A stretch of DNA of 64,000 nt from Zeugodacus cucurbitae (lineage: Eukaryota; Arthropoda; Insecta; Diptera; Tephritidae), in NCBI RefSeq assembly GCF_028554725.1, contig NC_071668.1, positions 56,649,732 to 56,713,731 on the forward strand, given 5' to 3'. Positions 35,996-48,619 of this stretch are shown here, piece after piece. The notes beneath the pieces are model-generated. The model ran no database searches and had not been told where the DNA came from. It saw only the letters and a program-made list of their open reading frames with translations. Each line of letters begins with the position of its first letter. Position 1 is the first letter of the stretch. The position numbers and the translations under genes are program-made.

Positions 35996-38416
35996 ATAAA
36001 GTACCACCCTAATACATGTCTAAAAATGAGCATACTTACATGCGCACCAGATAGAAGTAAGCTACTAAGCGCACTATAGGGCGAAACGATTGAAAACACA
36101 GCTTACACATACACAACAAATGTAAGTACACCGTACAAGTGCCCAACAGGGCGTATGAGTGACGCTCCACAAGTAAGTAACCGTGTTGCTAATGAAAAAA
36201 AATTATTTCGTAATTACCAACCGCTTTACATAGTAAATGTGTGAAATGCCAAGTGAATAGAGTTAGCCAGACTGCTGCCTGAGCCGCATGAGTCCATGTA
36301 TGAATGAACGAACCAACTGCAGAGTTGTGTTGAATGAATGAATGAATGGAAAGTGCGACCGTGGGATATTAAATGAGTTGAGATTTAGTTTTGCTTTGCC
36401 ACATTTGTAGTGTGACACCTTGAAGTGGGCTACACATATATATACACATAAGTGGAGTACCGCTTTAGAGTTGCAACTGTAACTGTATAAAGTACGAGCA
36501 TTTTGTTCGTTAAGCTTTTGTATGTGTGTGTGTGTCTTTCACAGAGCCTTGTGCTTAAGGGAGCGTAGTAAGCGCGTGCTTGAGCCAAGACACTTTATTT
36601 GACTTAAGCGTATAAGTGGGGGTAATGCGATGGCCACATAACTGTAAAATAGACATTAATGCTGCTGCTGTTGTACGGTAACGAAACACCAGGGAGTTGT
36701 TGATTTGAGAGAAAGAGTGACAGGTTTTGCTATTTTTAGTACTACGCATTTTAACAGTTAATACTCGAAATTTTGTTTATACAGTTGGACTTGAAGGTAC
36801 GTTTAACGGCACTTATTATATTGTTGTTGTTGTTGCTGGGCTGCTTTGTATTAGCTCTCACTTGTAATAAAGTGTTCTGTGCTTGGTTTTGACTGTGAAA
36901 TTCACAATTTTTTTAGCAACTTGCCTGACACACCTGTTTGTGGTTGCCACATTTCCTTTTTCGTATTTTTTGTTTTCGTTAAATTTGTTCTTTCCTTCAG
37001 TGTTTTTTTGGTTGCCCATTCAACAAATTGCACCACAGAGAGCATTTTGTTTACCTACTGTTTTAAATGCTTACCTAGAGTTTTGTGGTTGTTGCTGCCG
37101 CAGGCCTTGCAAGCAGTGCGCTTTTCTCAGCAGCATAAAATATACAGTGTGTGCCAAAGCTATGCAAACACACATACGCACATATTTTAATGCGTAGTAG
37201 CGCACATAAATTTAAAATACAAAAAGTTAAGCAGCAAAATTAAGTAAATCGCGCAGTTATAAACAGACATGTTATAAAAAAGTTGCATGTACATTGCCAC
37301 AGCGTGGCAGCCGTGACTGCAGGTGTTGCGTTTTAAATGGAATGTGGCAGGCTTTTTTGTTGCAACATGTGTTTTTGTTGCATCTGTACCATCTGCTTTA
37401 CTTTTTTTCTTTTTTCTTGGCAGTGCAACTTTTCTTGTATTTGATACCATGTACATGCTAAGTTTTTTGCAGTTACTTTAATCTGTGCCGCTTATCTCTT
37501 GAATTTTTTTCTGTTATTTGTGGCAGTTGCTCATTTTGCCTACCTTTTCATGTGGCAAATGTGCATAACTTTGTGGGTCGCAAGTTTGACACGCAAAATG
37601 AAGCGTCTTTGTGGTGTGTTTGTTGTCGTTTGTTAAGTTTTTACTTTCCATAAGTATTTCAGAATGCCATTCTGAGTTGAGGTTCAGTCTTGTCAGATTT
37701 TTGAGTTGAAGTTGAGGGTATAAAGAATAAAAAACCAAACATTTATACAATAAAAATGTGAAAATGGAATTGTAGCTTAAGATCTACATACATATTATAG
37801 AAATACACCGAAATACAAGCACCAATTACAATAACCCATTTCTTTTAACTCCGACAGTAGTTCAACACGGTGTTGTGAAGGTGATATCTCGTGTGTACGA
37901 TATCGTCGAACCTGTATCGGTGCTCTCTCATACCCCATAGCAACTAGTGATATGCTACAGGTTGAGAGAGTGATGATAATTTTGCTTTGAAATGTATTTC
38001 ATTCCTCTTACTCTTTTCTAATAACAAATACTTGGAAATATAGTCTACTAATAAATTGAATTGGAGTCAATTGTTTATATATAATCTTTGGCATAAGCTG
38101 ATATCATGAACTTTCTACCACTATCTGTGTAGGATGGCAAATACATAACCTGCATGGACGAATACAATATGAGCTGTTATATTGTTCTGGAAGTGGTCTC
38201 TGAACAAATAAATATTTCATCCTTCTTTCATTAATCTAGTTATCCGGAATTTATAAGTAAAAGCTACCATCGAATCAGACAAGGTATCAGCGTGGATTTA
38301 GTTTATAATGATTACCGAAATGAACTTATATAGACATTAGTAGTTTCATTGACTACATCAACTCCGTTCGGTCCTATTACTAATTATAGAAATTAGAAAG
38401 AGTGACAAGGCTTATC
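35996..38416. other. intronic sequence, no gene seen
   Basis: Contains a (TGAA)n tract at 36331-36349, a (TG)n tract near 36521-36534 and one GGGCGTATGAG motif near 36150. On the minus strand, CTCTAG/GTAAGC at 37075/37074 resembles a ratchet splice site (see findings). Open frames at 36879-37456 are unrecognised. Confidence 0.45.
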
Positions 38417-38661
38417 TTTTCGCACAACCAAATTAATTTAATACATTAAGACTATAATTGAGAAAACGGGTTTTGCCTTTTGCACAGGCGACTACTCCTG
38501 CTTTCACTGCTTTCACTCACTGGAGCTCCTGCTTTTTTATCAATAAGCACAGCCAAATTTGCAGCTTTGACAACAGTTGCATTCCAGTTTCAACTCGATT
38601 AGTATTCAATAATCCGAGCCTTAACCGACCAAAGGCCGGTTAATTAACTCTTGTGCGAAAA
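38417..38661. mobile_element. MITE-like element with TTTTCGCACAA inverted ends, copy 1
   Basis: It starts TTTTCGCACAA (38417-38427) and ends TTGTGCGAAAA (38651-38661), an exact 11-bp inverted repeat, with weaker pairing continuing inward (AATTAATTT against GGTTAATTAACT). It is 245 bp with no coding capacity. Shared with the copy at 55012: ACATTAAGAYTATAATTGAG, TTATCAATAARCACAG, CAACTCGATT, TATTC and AGGCCGGTTAATT. No target duplication could be assigned, so the superfamily is open. Confidence 0.78.
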
Positions 38662-39480
38662 TGTTATTAATATATATATATATATATATTTATAATTATA
38701 TACCAATTCTAATTAATAAATATTTAAAAAGAAAATATATTTTCTTGTTTAAAAGTTTTGTAAGATTTTACTACTGGATAAACTGGATATTAAACCCTAA
38801 TGATTTCATATAATCAAGTTGTACTCATTAAAATATAGCATATAATAATTGTTTTATATTTTATATAATTATCTAAGTACACTTAATATAATAATGTATG
38901 ACTAATGTATTTATTACATAAAACCACTCTGAACACAAGCTAAATGGCACATGAAACATTAAAACGGTCTGTTTCTGTTGTGAATGCGAGTATATCCTAC
39001 AGTTAATATTTGAGAAATTGGAAATTTTACGCGTAGAAAAATCAAACAAAGTAACAGGGAATTCAAGTTTATTTGTTTTTTTTTTTTTTTTTCAAGAAGT
39101 GCGGAAAATATTTTCAAATACGAGGACAAATATTCCTCTAGACCGCTACTAGATCTGTTTATAGATTTTTTCCCCTAATACAATGTAGACAATTCTTTAA
39201 TTGGCTAAATTAAAGAAGAATTTCTATCATGCAATCTCAGTCATTTTCTTTTGAAAATCACTTTTATGAGTTGTAATTATACTTTCTTTATTAAAGATTT
39301 CAATAAAGGCGATTGAAATCACTTATACCTGCCCTGTTCATGTTTCACATTCAATTCAATTCATACCTTCATTCAATTATTACATAAGGCAATTAGGGTA
39401 TGAATTCACTCCACATATTTAATCAATATATTTTTTTCATAAAAGTTCATCAAATGATATTTACACTTTCTGATTTGCTC
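38662..39480. other. AT-rich intronic sequence
   Basis: A TA microsatellite at about 38670-38690 and a poly-T run at about 39076-39092. No gene or element seen. Confidence 0.5.
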
Positions 39481-41470
39481 TGAGCTTTCACACAGGTGCG
39501 AAAGCTTTATATGAAAGCTCCTGTCAGCCATGTTTTTGTAAATCCTACTAATTTATTTTTTATTTTACAAATAAACAGGAGCTTAACAATTTGACTACAC
39601 TTCTCTAAGCATTACAATTGAGATTAAATATAATTTCCTGCGCGTAAAATTTCCAATTTTTTCACAACAAAATTGTGCCCACCCAACGCTGCGAATCTCA
39701 GCAATAAACGGAAATCAGCAAAATTAAAAAGCTCCAAATTTCTTCATTCTTATATGCTGGCTTTACATTTCTTATCATATTATTAATGACAAAAATATTG
39801 TAATATGTGCATATATATATAACTAAATGCCGACATTTATTCTCTGACGTGTGAAGAAATTCTGAGCAAGCAACACTTACATATCAGCGATTTGATTGTA
39901 TTACAAGTATATTTGTAAGCATGTATTTAAGTGTGTTGAAAACGTCAAACAAGCAACACTGAAAACTATATATGACACTTAGTTTACCGTTAAGAGTCTA
40001 CAAAAAAGACGTCGAGAATGACAATGAATTGGTTGAACAATGAATACGGCAATAGATAATGCAAAAATTTAATATTTATATGTAAACAAATTTGGTTTTA
40101 ATATTTAAAATATTTATTTAATATGAAACACGTATAATATTGTTAAAATGTCATATTTAATAAAGATATTTAGGCCATAAAACTATTTTCCAAACTGTTC
40201 AGTTTCACTTTGCAACGTTTCAGTAAAATTATGATGAGCTTTCATCTAAAGCTTTCACACAAAAGTGTAAACTTACAGCATAAGCTTTCATTTCATTTAT
40301 AGGTAACTTACTGCTTCATCATATACACCATTAACGTTGCAAAGTGATACTTTAAACTTCACTTAAACATTTAATATTTCAATTATTTTGTGAGCTTTCA
40401 TTATTTAACATTTATCTAAAACACTCAAAACATTAATACTCAGCTATAATCACACACGCGTGTTCTTTAATATGATATGTGTGTAAATAAAAAATTACAT
40501 TAAATTTTAAGCTTACCCAAATCGGTAGACGTCACGTATTCCAGAAATCTAAATCTAATATTTATTAATATTTACGCGTGAAAGCTTTTGTGAATAATTA
40601 TTGTGATGAATAAACACTTATGTTAAGCTTTTAATAAACACTACTGTTTTATAAAACCTTTAGTTCATTTAAGTCTTTATCATGTTCTAGTTATCAGTGA
40701 AGCTTGAGTGGATGTAAGGCCGAATGTTTTGTGAAATTTTTTTCGGTTTGCATATGATGAGACCTGTTAAGGTAGCTTTCAAATGAATATTTAATATTTT
40801 ATTTACTTGTAGTTAGAAAAAGTTTGCTTTAATGTTGTCATTATTTTTAGTTGTTTATTTTGTAATGAGTAAGCAAATTTATGTAAAGTTATTGCACGAT
40901 TTTTAAGAGCTTTTTTATGAAAGCTATATTATTTAATTACGATAACTTGTTTACTGTCTGAAAGCTTAGCTTGTGTAGATAACAATGCAGCTAGAAGCTA
41001 AACACAAATATAAATATATTGTAATTATGTTTCATTATTTATATATATCGCTGTTGTTATGTGTTAGTGCCTATTTTAAATAAAGTACTTATTATTTTTA
41101 GAAGTGTTGATTAATAAGCTTTTATTATTGAAATTGTTAGTTATGCTGTAATATTATGGATCTGTCGTATTGTATTTACTGGGATACTGGATTAACTTCC
41201 CCTTTGGAGAAAGCTTATAAACCATATGAGAAGCGCTAATTAGAAAGCATAGATAAGTATACAAAAAAAATCAAAATAGATCTTTTAAAGAGGGGCCTAA
41301 CGAAGATGATACAAATTTGAACTTAATTTAATTCAGGTTGTTGAGCTTTCTCTAATATTCTCGTTGCATTATTAGTTTTGAAAACAGATTTTTAAATAAT
41401 TATTACACTATTAATCTTTTTTAAGCAAACGAGAGGTTGGAATAGCTTTGTTAGACATTAATTTTGACAA
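39481..41470. repeat. AAGCTTT-motif cluster (central)
   Basis: I count about 16-18 AGCTT-containing motifs in 2 kb, mostly AAAGCTTT, GAGCTTTCA or GAAAGCTT. Examples are near 39482, 39502, 40247, 40260, 40281, 40392, 40581, 40627, 40775, 40962, 41119, 41212 and 41345. Base composition would predict about two. The copies are not in phase and have no shared flanks, so this is a motif cluster rather than a tandem satellite. Confidence 0.55.
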
Positions 41471-43375
41471 TGTAATCTCTACCTCAACGATTTGATACAA
41501 GCTAATGTAATTTCGAAAAATTCACAGGGTAAACATTTAGAAAAATTGGGAAATGCCTGTAATTGAATTTTTGTAAATAGATACGTCAATAAATATCCAA
41601 TAAAAGTCAATGAAGAAGATTTGTTTCCGCCTTGATAAATGTACTTAACCTAAAATGATTGTTCAATGCATTTTTCACTAGAAACATTTACTCGAAAATA
41701 AAGGGCAGACAATTGTTTACATTCTCAGCAAGTCTTCATACTTCATAGTACATTATGAGTCCGTTGGAATATCATTCCTGAGGGTGCCTGTTCTTGAGAC
41801 GCATGTAGTATACCGAATTCGTTTAGGATCAGTTCACAAGATTATCATAAACATATATTTTAGGATGCAAAAGCAATCATTGATAGAACTTTCGGGTCGA
41901 ACATGTAAGACTTGGAGGAATTTTATGTCGCGGAAAACTTTTATTGGGAACTACAAGACCATTACAAAAGAAAAACTATATTAATTATTTTGTCAAGAAT
42001 AAATTTTTATTCTGATTTAATAAAATCAATAAAGAATATACATATTTATATTCTGATAGTTCCATAATATAGGATTGGATGTTGGTTAACAGGGTTGGTC
42101 AAAAAAGTAGGCTTTATTTGTTCTCCAGAATAAACTGTAACTTCTCCTTTATAAAAGTTGCAAAATTGAGGTAAGGGCTTTTTTGGTGTTTAACATCTTA
42201 ACAAAAAGAGTTTACCAATTCAAATGCACTGCTAAACTCGTCATTAACCACTTGATTTTGATCGCACAATGAAAAAAATTGTTGTCAGTACTCAGAAACT
42301 CTGAGTTTCTTAAACTTTCCAGTAATAACACTAGGCTAAGATTTTTAAACACAAAACCTTAAACTCGTGTTTATGACGGTATGGGTATACTAAATATTAT
42401 GTATAACATATCTCAACACCTATTTATTTGTTCTCAGCTTAAATACTAAGTATCATTTATTTAGTTAACTCATTTTACGAATAAAATATTTAGTCGTTAT
42501 ACTTAGCTAGTTGCATAATACATTATGTAATTGAATTTTAATTTTAGTTTAATTAATTTTAATGAACTTAAATATTGATAATGAACTTAATATTGATAAT
42601 AATTGCATAAATGTGTGTTCACATCGAACACAAGTTTTAATAAACGTAATTAAATTCGCAGCTTTGCTGGATTATGAACATTTATTGTGCGCATTTGTAA
42701 ATTGTAAAATGTGTACAACAAACAAATATTTCATAAAATAAGCGAAACGCAAAGCAAACGTTATACGGAAGCAGTAAACATAAACGAAATTGTATACGAA
42801 TTCGAGTAACTAATATGTGTGTGGGTGTGTGAAAATTTAACGGAAACAGTCTAACAGAATATAACAGCTAACGGTATTGAAATGTTCAATAAAAACCGTT
42901 TCGTGGAACAGAGATTTTCATAAAACAATCACAAAAACAATAGCAACACAAAAGTGTAATCACCACAACAACAAAAGAAGCGTTAATTTAATTTATTTAA
43001 ATTTGCGCCATACAATACACATTATAATACAAATACAATACGTGGTAATGCCTCACTTTTAATACAGATTCTTTTATTAATAAATTGCTTTTATTGTATT
43101 TTTTATAAAACTTAATTTTATATTTATGTATATGTGTGAGTGAGTACGGTTAAATAACGGTGGATATGTGTAAGTTTTAATGTTTGCATTTTATTTCCAT
43201 TAAATTAGTTGCAAGCTGAAGTGTGAAATTTGCTGTGATGAATTGGGCAGAGTGTGGAAAGGGTATGGGGGAAGGCTCGCTTATAGGTGTGTTTGTTAGT
43301 ATGTGTTAATATGTTAATGTGTGTAGGATGCGTGCTTGCGCCGATATATGCGTTATTTACCCTAGAGCAGGGCCA
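41471..43375. other. intronic sequence, no gene seen
   Basis: AT-rich DNA without recognisable genes or elements. Confidence 0.45.
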
Positions 43376-44148
43376 GCAGGGAAAATTGTATTGAAAAATA
43401 AGTGGTCCTTTGAAAAAAAATCATATTTCAAATTTCAAAATTTTAAAATATTTATTTATTCACTATTTTTTTGCACAGTGATATGTATGTTTTGTACAAT
43501 TTTTAAACCTCAGTCTATATAATTTAGAACTACTAACCGATGTCAATATGTTATTTTAGTTGCTTAAATTTTGATTTAGTGCCAATGTAGACCTACACAA
43601 GCTGCTAATCCTCATTTAGGATGTGTGTCAAAATCTTCAAACAAGAGAAATAAATCGCGTAAATTTGGATTTGGATTTTAAAATTTAGTACTATTTTAGT
43701 ACTTTAAAAAATTACTCGGCAAGTTGAGCTTTTGACTCTTGAAAGCAGTGCTTGTTCAAAGTTTACTAACATTCATCAAAAAAAGCATGACTTTTATTTT
43801 TAAATTTAGTACTTTTTTTAGAACTGTATAAAACAAATTTTAGTACTACAAATTAAAAAAAAAACAATAAAATACAGATGAGACAATTTGAGTATATATA
43901 TAGGCTTAGTACTATTATTATATGTGGTACTAAATTACAACAATATATTGTAAAGGTACTGAGTTTCTCTTATTTTTTAGAACTTTCCTTTTTTCAATAT
44001 ATAAATTAAGATATACTGAAAACTGTTTGCCGTTTACCGTACCGTTTTAAGTTGTTCTAGTAAGTATTAGTTTAGAACCTTCGAAAGTAGATTGAAATAG
44101 TGCTAATTTTAAACACTGAGTTTAGTACAAATTTCGAACTATGCACTA

Positions 44149-44564
44149 TAGTGATGAGCGTTATTGCTATTTTTGAATCAATGTGATTTCAGTGATTACC
44201 TGCTTTTGTAATCACAATTACCTAATTAATAAGTTTTGATACATTTCACTGGTTTTGTATCACCGTACCCAAAATTACAGAAATCGCAACTAAATTTGCT
44301 ACTGTGATCACTGAACAGTGATCGCTACTTTCGAACTGATATTGGTACTGAACTGTGGTTGCTACTGAACAGTGATTGGTACTTTTCGAACTGCTATTAC
44401 TGCAGTGATCGAACACAAGCAGTGTACTTCTCTATAGCTACTGTGATCGAACTCAAATTACTGTACTGCTATTGCGATTGTAAATCACTGCTATTTACAG
44501 AAATTGATCGCAGTTGCTATATGTGATTTTTCAATCACAGTGAAAAAATCACCGCTCATCACTA
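44149..44564. mobile_element. hAT-type MITE, 416 bp
   Basis: The ends are TAGTGATGAGCG (44149-44160) and CGCTCATCACTA (44553-44564), exact 12-bp inverted repeats. They are flanked by a perfect 8-bp target duplication, ATGCACTA at 44141-44148 and 44565-44572, as expected for hAT transposition. The interior has no coding capacity and consists largely of iterated CAGTGATCG, CTACTGTGATC and GAACTGCTATT units. It is nested within the larger element at 43376-45892. Confidence 0.93.
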
Positions 44565-44649
44565 ATGCACTATATACGATATTGATGCTATGTTACCTTC
44601 TTGATAGACTGATAACTGAAGATGATTTTAAATTTCCTCTTTAGTACAA

Positions 44650-44938
44650 TCTTGGTATCCCTATGGTGAAGAAAGCAGTAGAGGACAGCAGATTGGAATA
44701 TATATCTAAACTCCGTGATCACCCAAACCCATTGGCTAATGCCTTAGTACATTCCTGCGATCAAACACGCCTAAAAAGAAGGGATATGCCTGCGTACTAA
44801 AGAGCAACGTTTCACCAATATAGCTCAATCACTTGTATGAGCTTGTCTAGTTTTTTAAATAGATTTAAGATTTTATAACTTATTGTTAGGCTTAAAGTAA
44901 AAGCAGATTCAATAAATAAAGAAATATTGAAAAAAAAA
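44650..44938 (+). mobile_element. jockey-type non-LTR retrotransposon 3' end
   Basis: From about 44662 a 44-codon frame reads MVKKAVEDSRLEYISKLRDH, then PNPLANALVHSCDQTRLKRR and DMPAY with a stop. This is the HPNxLA...RRLKR C-terminal motif of jockey-clade ORF2 proteins. A 3' UTR with AATAAA-like sequence follows, and an A run ends at 44938. The octamer TAGTACAA occurs on both sides (44642-44649 and 44939-44946) as a target duplication. It is 5'-truncated to 289 bp. Confidence 0.82.
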
Positions 44939-45120
44939 TAGTACAAGATTAGATTTCTGTGAGTACACTAAATCAAAAAGATAAAAATATATTTACGATT
45001 CTACGATAAATATCAACTTTTTTATAAATTAAATAATGCAAAATAGTAGTAGTAGTAGTAAGTACAATAATTTGAAAAAAAAAAAAATTAGTTTAGAATT
45101 GTATTTATTCGGTTTTTAAA

Positions 45121-45740
45121 TTTTAGTACAAGTTTAGAACTATTGCAAAATGAACTATTTAGTTCTGTAATAACAAATTATTTTTTATATTTTTAGTAGG
45201 TATACCATGAAGAAGTAGAAGGATATGGAACTCTTATTCATTTTGATTAAATTCCATTTAGAACATTTTTAGAACTATTATAATATGTATCAAATTTCTA
45301 TTAACCAGAATTTCGTGCTATCAAAAATAAGAGTCACTTATAATAAGATTGACCAATTTAATTTTGAATTTTAGTACAATTTTAGAACTGACGTAATACT
45401 AAATAAAATAATATTGTCATAATTTTCACAAAATTTCAATTAGTTCTATTAACTTTGAAATTTAGTACAAGTTTAGAACTGGCATAGAGCGTTGCAGTTT
45501 GAGTAATGTTTTCGCTTGGTACTATCAAAAAAGTATTGCTATTGTTGAGTAAATTTAATTTCAATATTTAGTACAAGTTTAGAACTTGCATAGAGCGCTT
45601 GCAAGTTGTACTAATTCAAAATGTCTGTATTTGGTATCCGCATAGTGCTTTAAAATTAATTAAATTTAAATTAATAGAGATGTCATTTGTACTAAAATTT
45701 GACTAATGTGTATTGTGAGTTTTAGTACAAGTTTGGAACT
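45121..45740 (+). repeat. best-preserved part of the TTTAGTACAAGTTTAGAACT array
   Basis: Near-identical 20-mers lie at about 45122, 45372, 45462, 45569 and 45721, spaced 90-250 bp. The copies at 45462 and 45569 share the further sequence GGCATAGAGCG or TGCATAGAGCG. Further single TAGTAC or TTTAGAAC motifs are spread over 43688-44130. Confidence 0.7.
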
Positions 45741-46139
45741 TACGTAAAATGTATGAATTTTTAAGTACTAAATAAGGTTATTTAAAAAGAACCTATATAT
45801 GTTCAGTTAACTTTAACTTTCAGTTAACAGCATCTGACCTAGTACTAAATTCACTGCAATCACACCAGTTCGTAACCAATAATTTTCCCTGCCGACCATT
45901 TGCTGTTGTTGTGCGCTTGCCTTTGATGGTGGTTGAGCGTGTGCCTTTGTGTGTGGAGTTATGATTTTTAACGTTTGATTTTTATGTAAATTTATAACTA
46001 TAAAAATTGCTGCATTTTTGTTATTGTAATAACTGTTGCAGCAATTTTTTTTTAAATATGATTTTGATTTAAGCTTTTGTGCGTTTTTTTATGCATTTCC
46101 TTATTTAATCACAAGTTGATTTAATTGTGTACGTTTCAG

Positions 46140-46940
46140 AGATCTGCAATGAGTAATAATGAAATTAGTGCACAAACTCATGAGCCAAACAAATTGGTGT
46201 AAATGAGTACTAATACAAATATCAAAAATGACAAAGACTCATTTCCACCAAACCAAAAAAAACTCATAGTAATTCTGCACTTATATGTGCCGTCAATTTA
46301 TGACTCAAACGAGCGTATATTAAAAATTTCATTTTACTCACTTGTTCATTGGTCACGATGAAAATAAACTTGAATGAGCTCGCTACACTGATCGGCATGA
46401 GTGGAATTGTGACTTCGTAGCTGAGCACGGAAGTCAAGATACCCAGTGAGAACTTCGTCACATTACATGTTTCATTATTTCATTGAACATGCATTTTCGT
46501 GCGTCTTTATTTATTTTCAATACATTACTATTAAAAAAATATATATTAGAACCTAAAAGTATTAACTTTACTGTCATTAATTAACTTAAAATATCAAATG
46601 TAATACACGACATCAAAGAACAAAACACATCGTTAGTCATTTCCCGCAGGGCACTTTTGCCTAGCGGCGGCACAGCCTTCGTCAGTTTTACTTTGATCCT
46701 ATTCGTATCACTTTATTTATTTAGCTATACTATTGGTGTTATTTTGGTGGTATGGCTCATTTTTGTTTAACTTGACTGAATTATTGGCTCATGAGACAAT
46801 TGAGCACTTCAACGATACGTATGAAGAGAAACTTACTCATTTTTCATTCTCTCGCTTTGTGTGCTGTGCGTAAATGTGTTTTAGTGGATCTTTGTGTTTG
46901 ATGATTTTTGACTTATATGCACTAATACTATTTTTTGTGT
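46140..46940. repeat. ATGAGT/ACTCAT-rich, possibly fold-back region
   Basis: Many ATGAGT, ACTCAT and TGACTC motifs occur at 46149-46480 and again at 46755-46960. The left part (GAGTAATAATGAAATTAGTG) partly matches the reverse complement of the right part (GAGTAACACAAAAAATAGTA). This suggests a decayed non-autonomous DNA element with long imperfect inverted ends. Exact termini and target duplication were not found. Confidence 0.35.
46341..46461 (-). other. short open stretch with coding-like codons and a GTGAGT donor-like end
   Basis: On the minus strand about 40 codons read VTKFSLGILTSVLSYEVTIP and LMPISVASSFKFIFIVTNEQ, with GC-rich third positions unlike the surroundings. They are followed directly by GTGAGTAAAATG. 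No AG acceptor or credible start immediately precedes it, and it lies inside the ATGAGT-rich region. I do not recognise it; a decayed transposon exon or chance are the likely options. Confidence 0.2.
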
Positions 46941-48619
46941 TACTCAACCAATGACTCAAAAAAGGAAATAATTGCAGTTCTCTGGTACGTACTACGTTTG
47001 CATGAGAAATTTATTTATTTAACGGTATTATATGCGCGTTTAAAAAATATTTCACCTTTATTTATGCGGCACTTATTATTGAAGTGCGCGGTTTTTTATA
47101 AGCGTTTGCGTTTTTTTTTTTTCGTTTGCAACTACTCTAGTTTTGAGGGATTTGATTTTATCGTGTGCAATACTTGTAATTTATTTCGCCCAAAAGCATG
47201 CAATGGTTTGTGGGTTTTTTCGTAATTTTCTTTTTTTTTTTTGGGATTTTTTGAGTAAATAAATTCAAGTATTGACCGTTTAACCAGTTATATTACACCA
47301 GCGTATTGTTTCAAAGGTGCTAAGTAAGCGCTTTGGCTTTCACTTTTTTTGCTTTGTTTTGCTTTCAATATGAAATTGTTGCATTCTTTTGATTTTTTTT
47401 TTTCAAAAAACAAATTTAATCATTGCTGGATAATTTCAAACATTTCGGTTGTGGTCTCGTGTGCGGCAATTTGCAAAATATTTGTATTTTTATATTTCTT
47501 TTACGACTTATTGTTTTTGTTGTGGAACAACAACTTGCATAATATGCTGGTTAAACCTTGGGGTGCGCAGGTGTGTGTAAATGTGTGTAGGTGTGCTTCA
47601 TATATGTGTTTTTGGCATTTAAGTAAGCAAAGTTTCTGTTTTTTTTATTTAATAATTGTGTTATTTTAGTTATTTAGAAAAATATTTTTCTTGTTTATTT
47701 AGATAAGATGGCATTTTGTTGTTAATTATTGTGGATTTTTTAAGCAAATGTGTTAGTTTGTATTTTAACACTTATTTAAACATTTGTTAGTGTTTGCTTT
47801 GCAAAATCCAACATTTTTTGTTTTATTTATTATTTATTTTTGTTGTTTTTAGTTACAGACATACAATGTGAGGCCCACATAAACGGCAAGCTGACAATGT
47901 ACACTCCCACTAGACCACTGCGTGTTAACTACTCTTATTGAAATCAAACAAATTTTCGACGTTTATTTTATTTTGTTAACCAACAAAAAAAAATGTTTAA
48001 AAATATTTTGCTATTTTTTGTTAAACGTTTTTTGTTTTAAACAACAACAATGTGTATAATTTTAGTTGTGATGCGTTTAAAGCTTTCATTTGTTTGGTAA
48101 TGTCGTTTAAGCATTTAAACAGCAGTTGTGTGTGTGTGTGTAGAAATATTTAATTTTATTTTAATAGTTGTGAAAATGTTTAATTATTCTTCCTTTTTAG
48201 TAACAGTGAAATATACACAAAACACACTGAGTAATATTTATGTATGTAATAAACAACAAAGACACATTTAAAAAAATATTATAAGTTTATTGGGATTTGA
48301 GTAAAAACAAAGATTACATAAAACACATAGTAAAAATGGAATAAAAGTGAAAATATATAATAAGTGCTTGTAAATTAAGATATTTGTCAAAAAATTGCTG
48401 CGCGCTCAAAAGTAGGCTATACTTGATTAGTTCGTTTGGTGGCTATAATTAGTGATTTTTATAGTAATTCTTTCTTTTTTATAAGCTATAAATCTTAAAT
48501 AAATCTCTTCGTTTAGGTCGGGTTTGGCGAAGTCCATATGGATACTCTAGTTATGAAAATTATTTACTTTGGAAATAACTATCAACTTACAGTTACAAAA
48601 TATTTTATTATTTTTTTAA
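46941..48619. other. T-rich intronic sequence
   Basis: Long T-rich stretches, with a (TG)n tract at about 48126-48141. No gene or element recognised. Confidence 0.5.

Larger units (their letters stand above)
43376..45892. mobile_element. compound element with perfect 12-bp inverted ends and TAGTAC/TTTAGAACT repeats
   Basis: GCAGGGAAAATT at 43376-43387 and AATTTTCCCTGC at 45881-45892 are exact inverted complements. The interior carries an irregular array of TTTAGTACAAGTTTAGAACT and shorter relatives. CAGGG termini suggest a hAT-type non-autonomous element with many subterminal motifs. No convincing 8-bp target duplication remains (AGGGCCAG against CCGACCAT), so superfamily assignment is an inference. 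Two later insertions are nested in it: a hAT MITE (44149-44564) and a jockey-type 3' end (44650-44938). Confidence 0.6.

Noticed and set aside
36879..37197. Overlapping 103- and 104-codon plus-strand frames
   Set aside because: Two overlapping frames of T-rich DNA with Phe/Leu/Cys-rich products; no domain.
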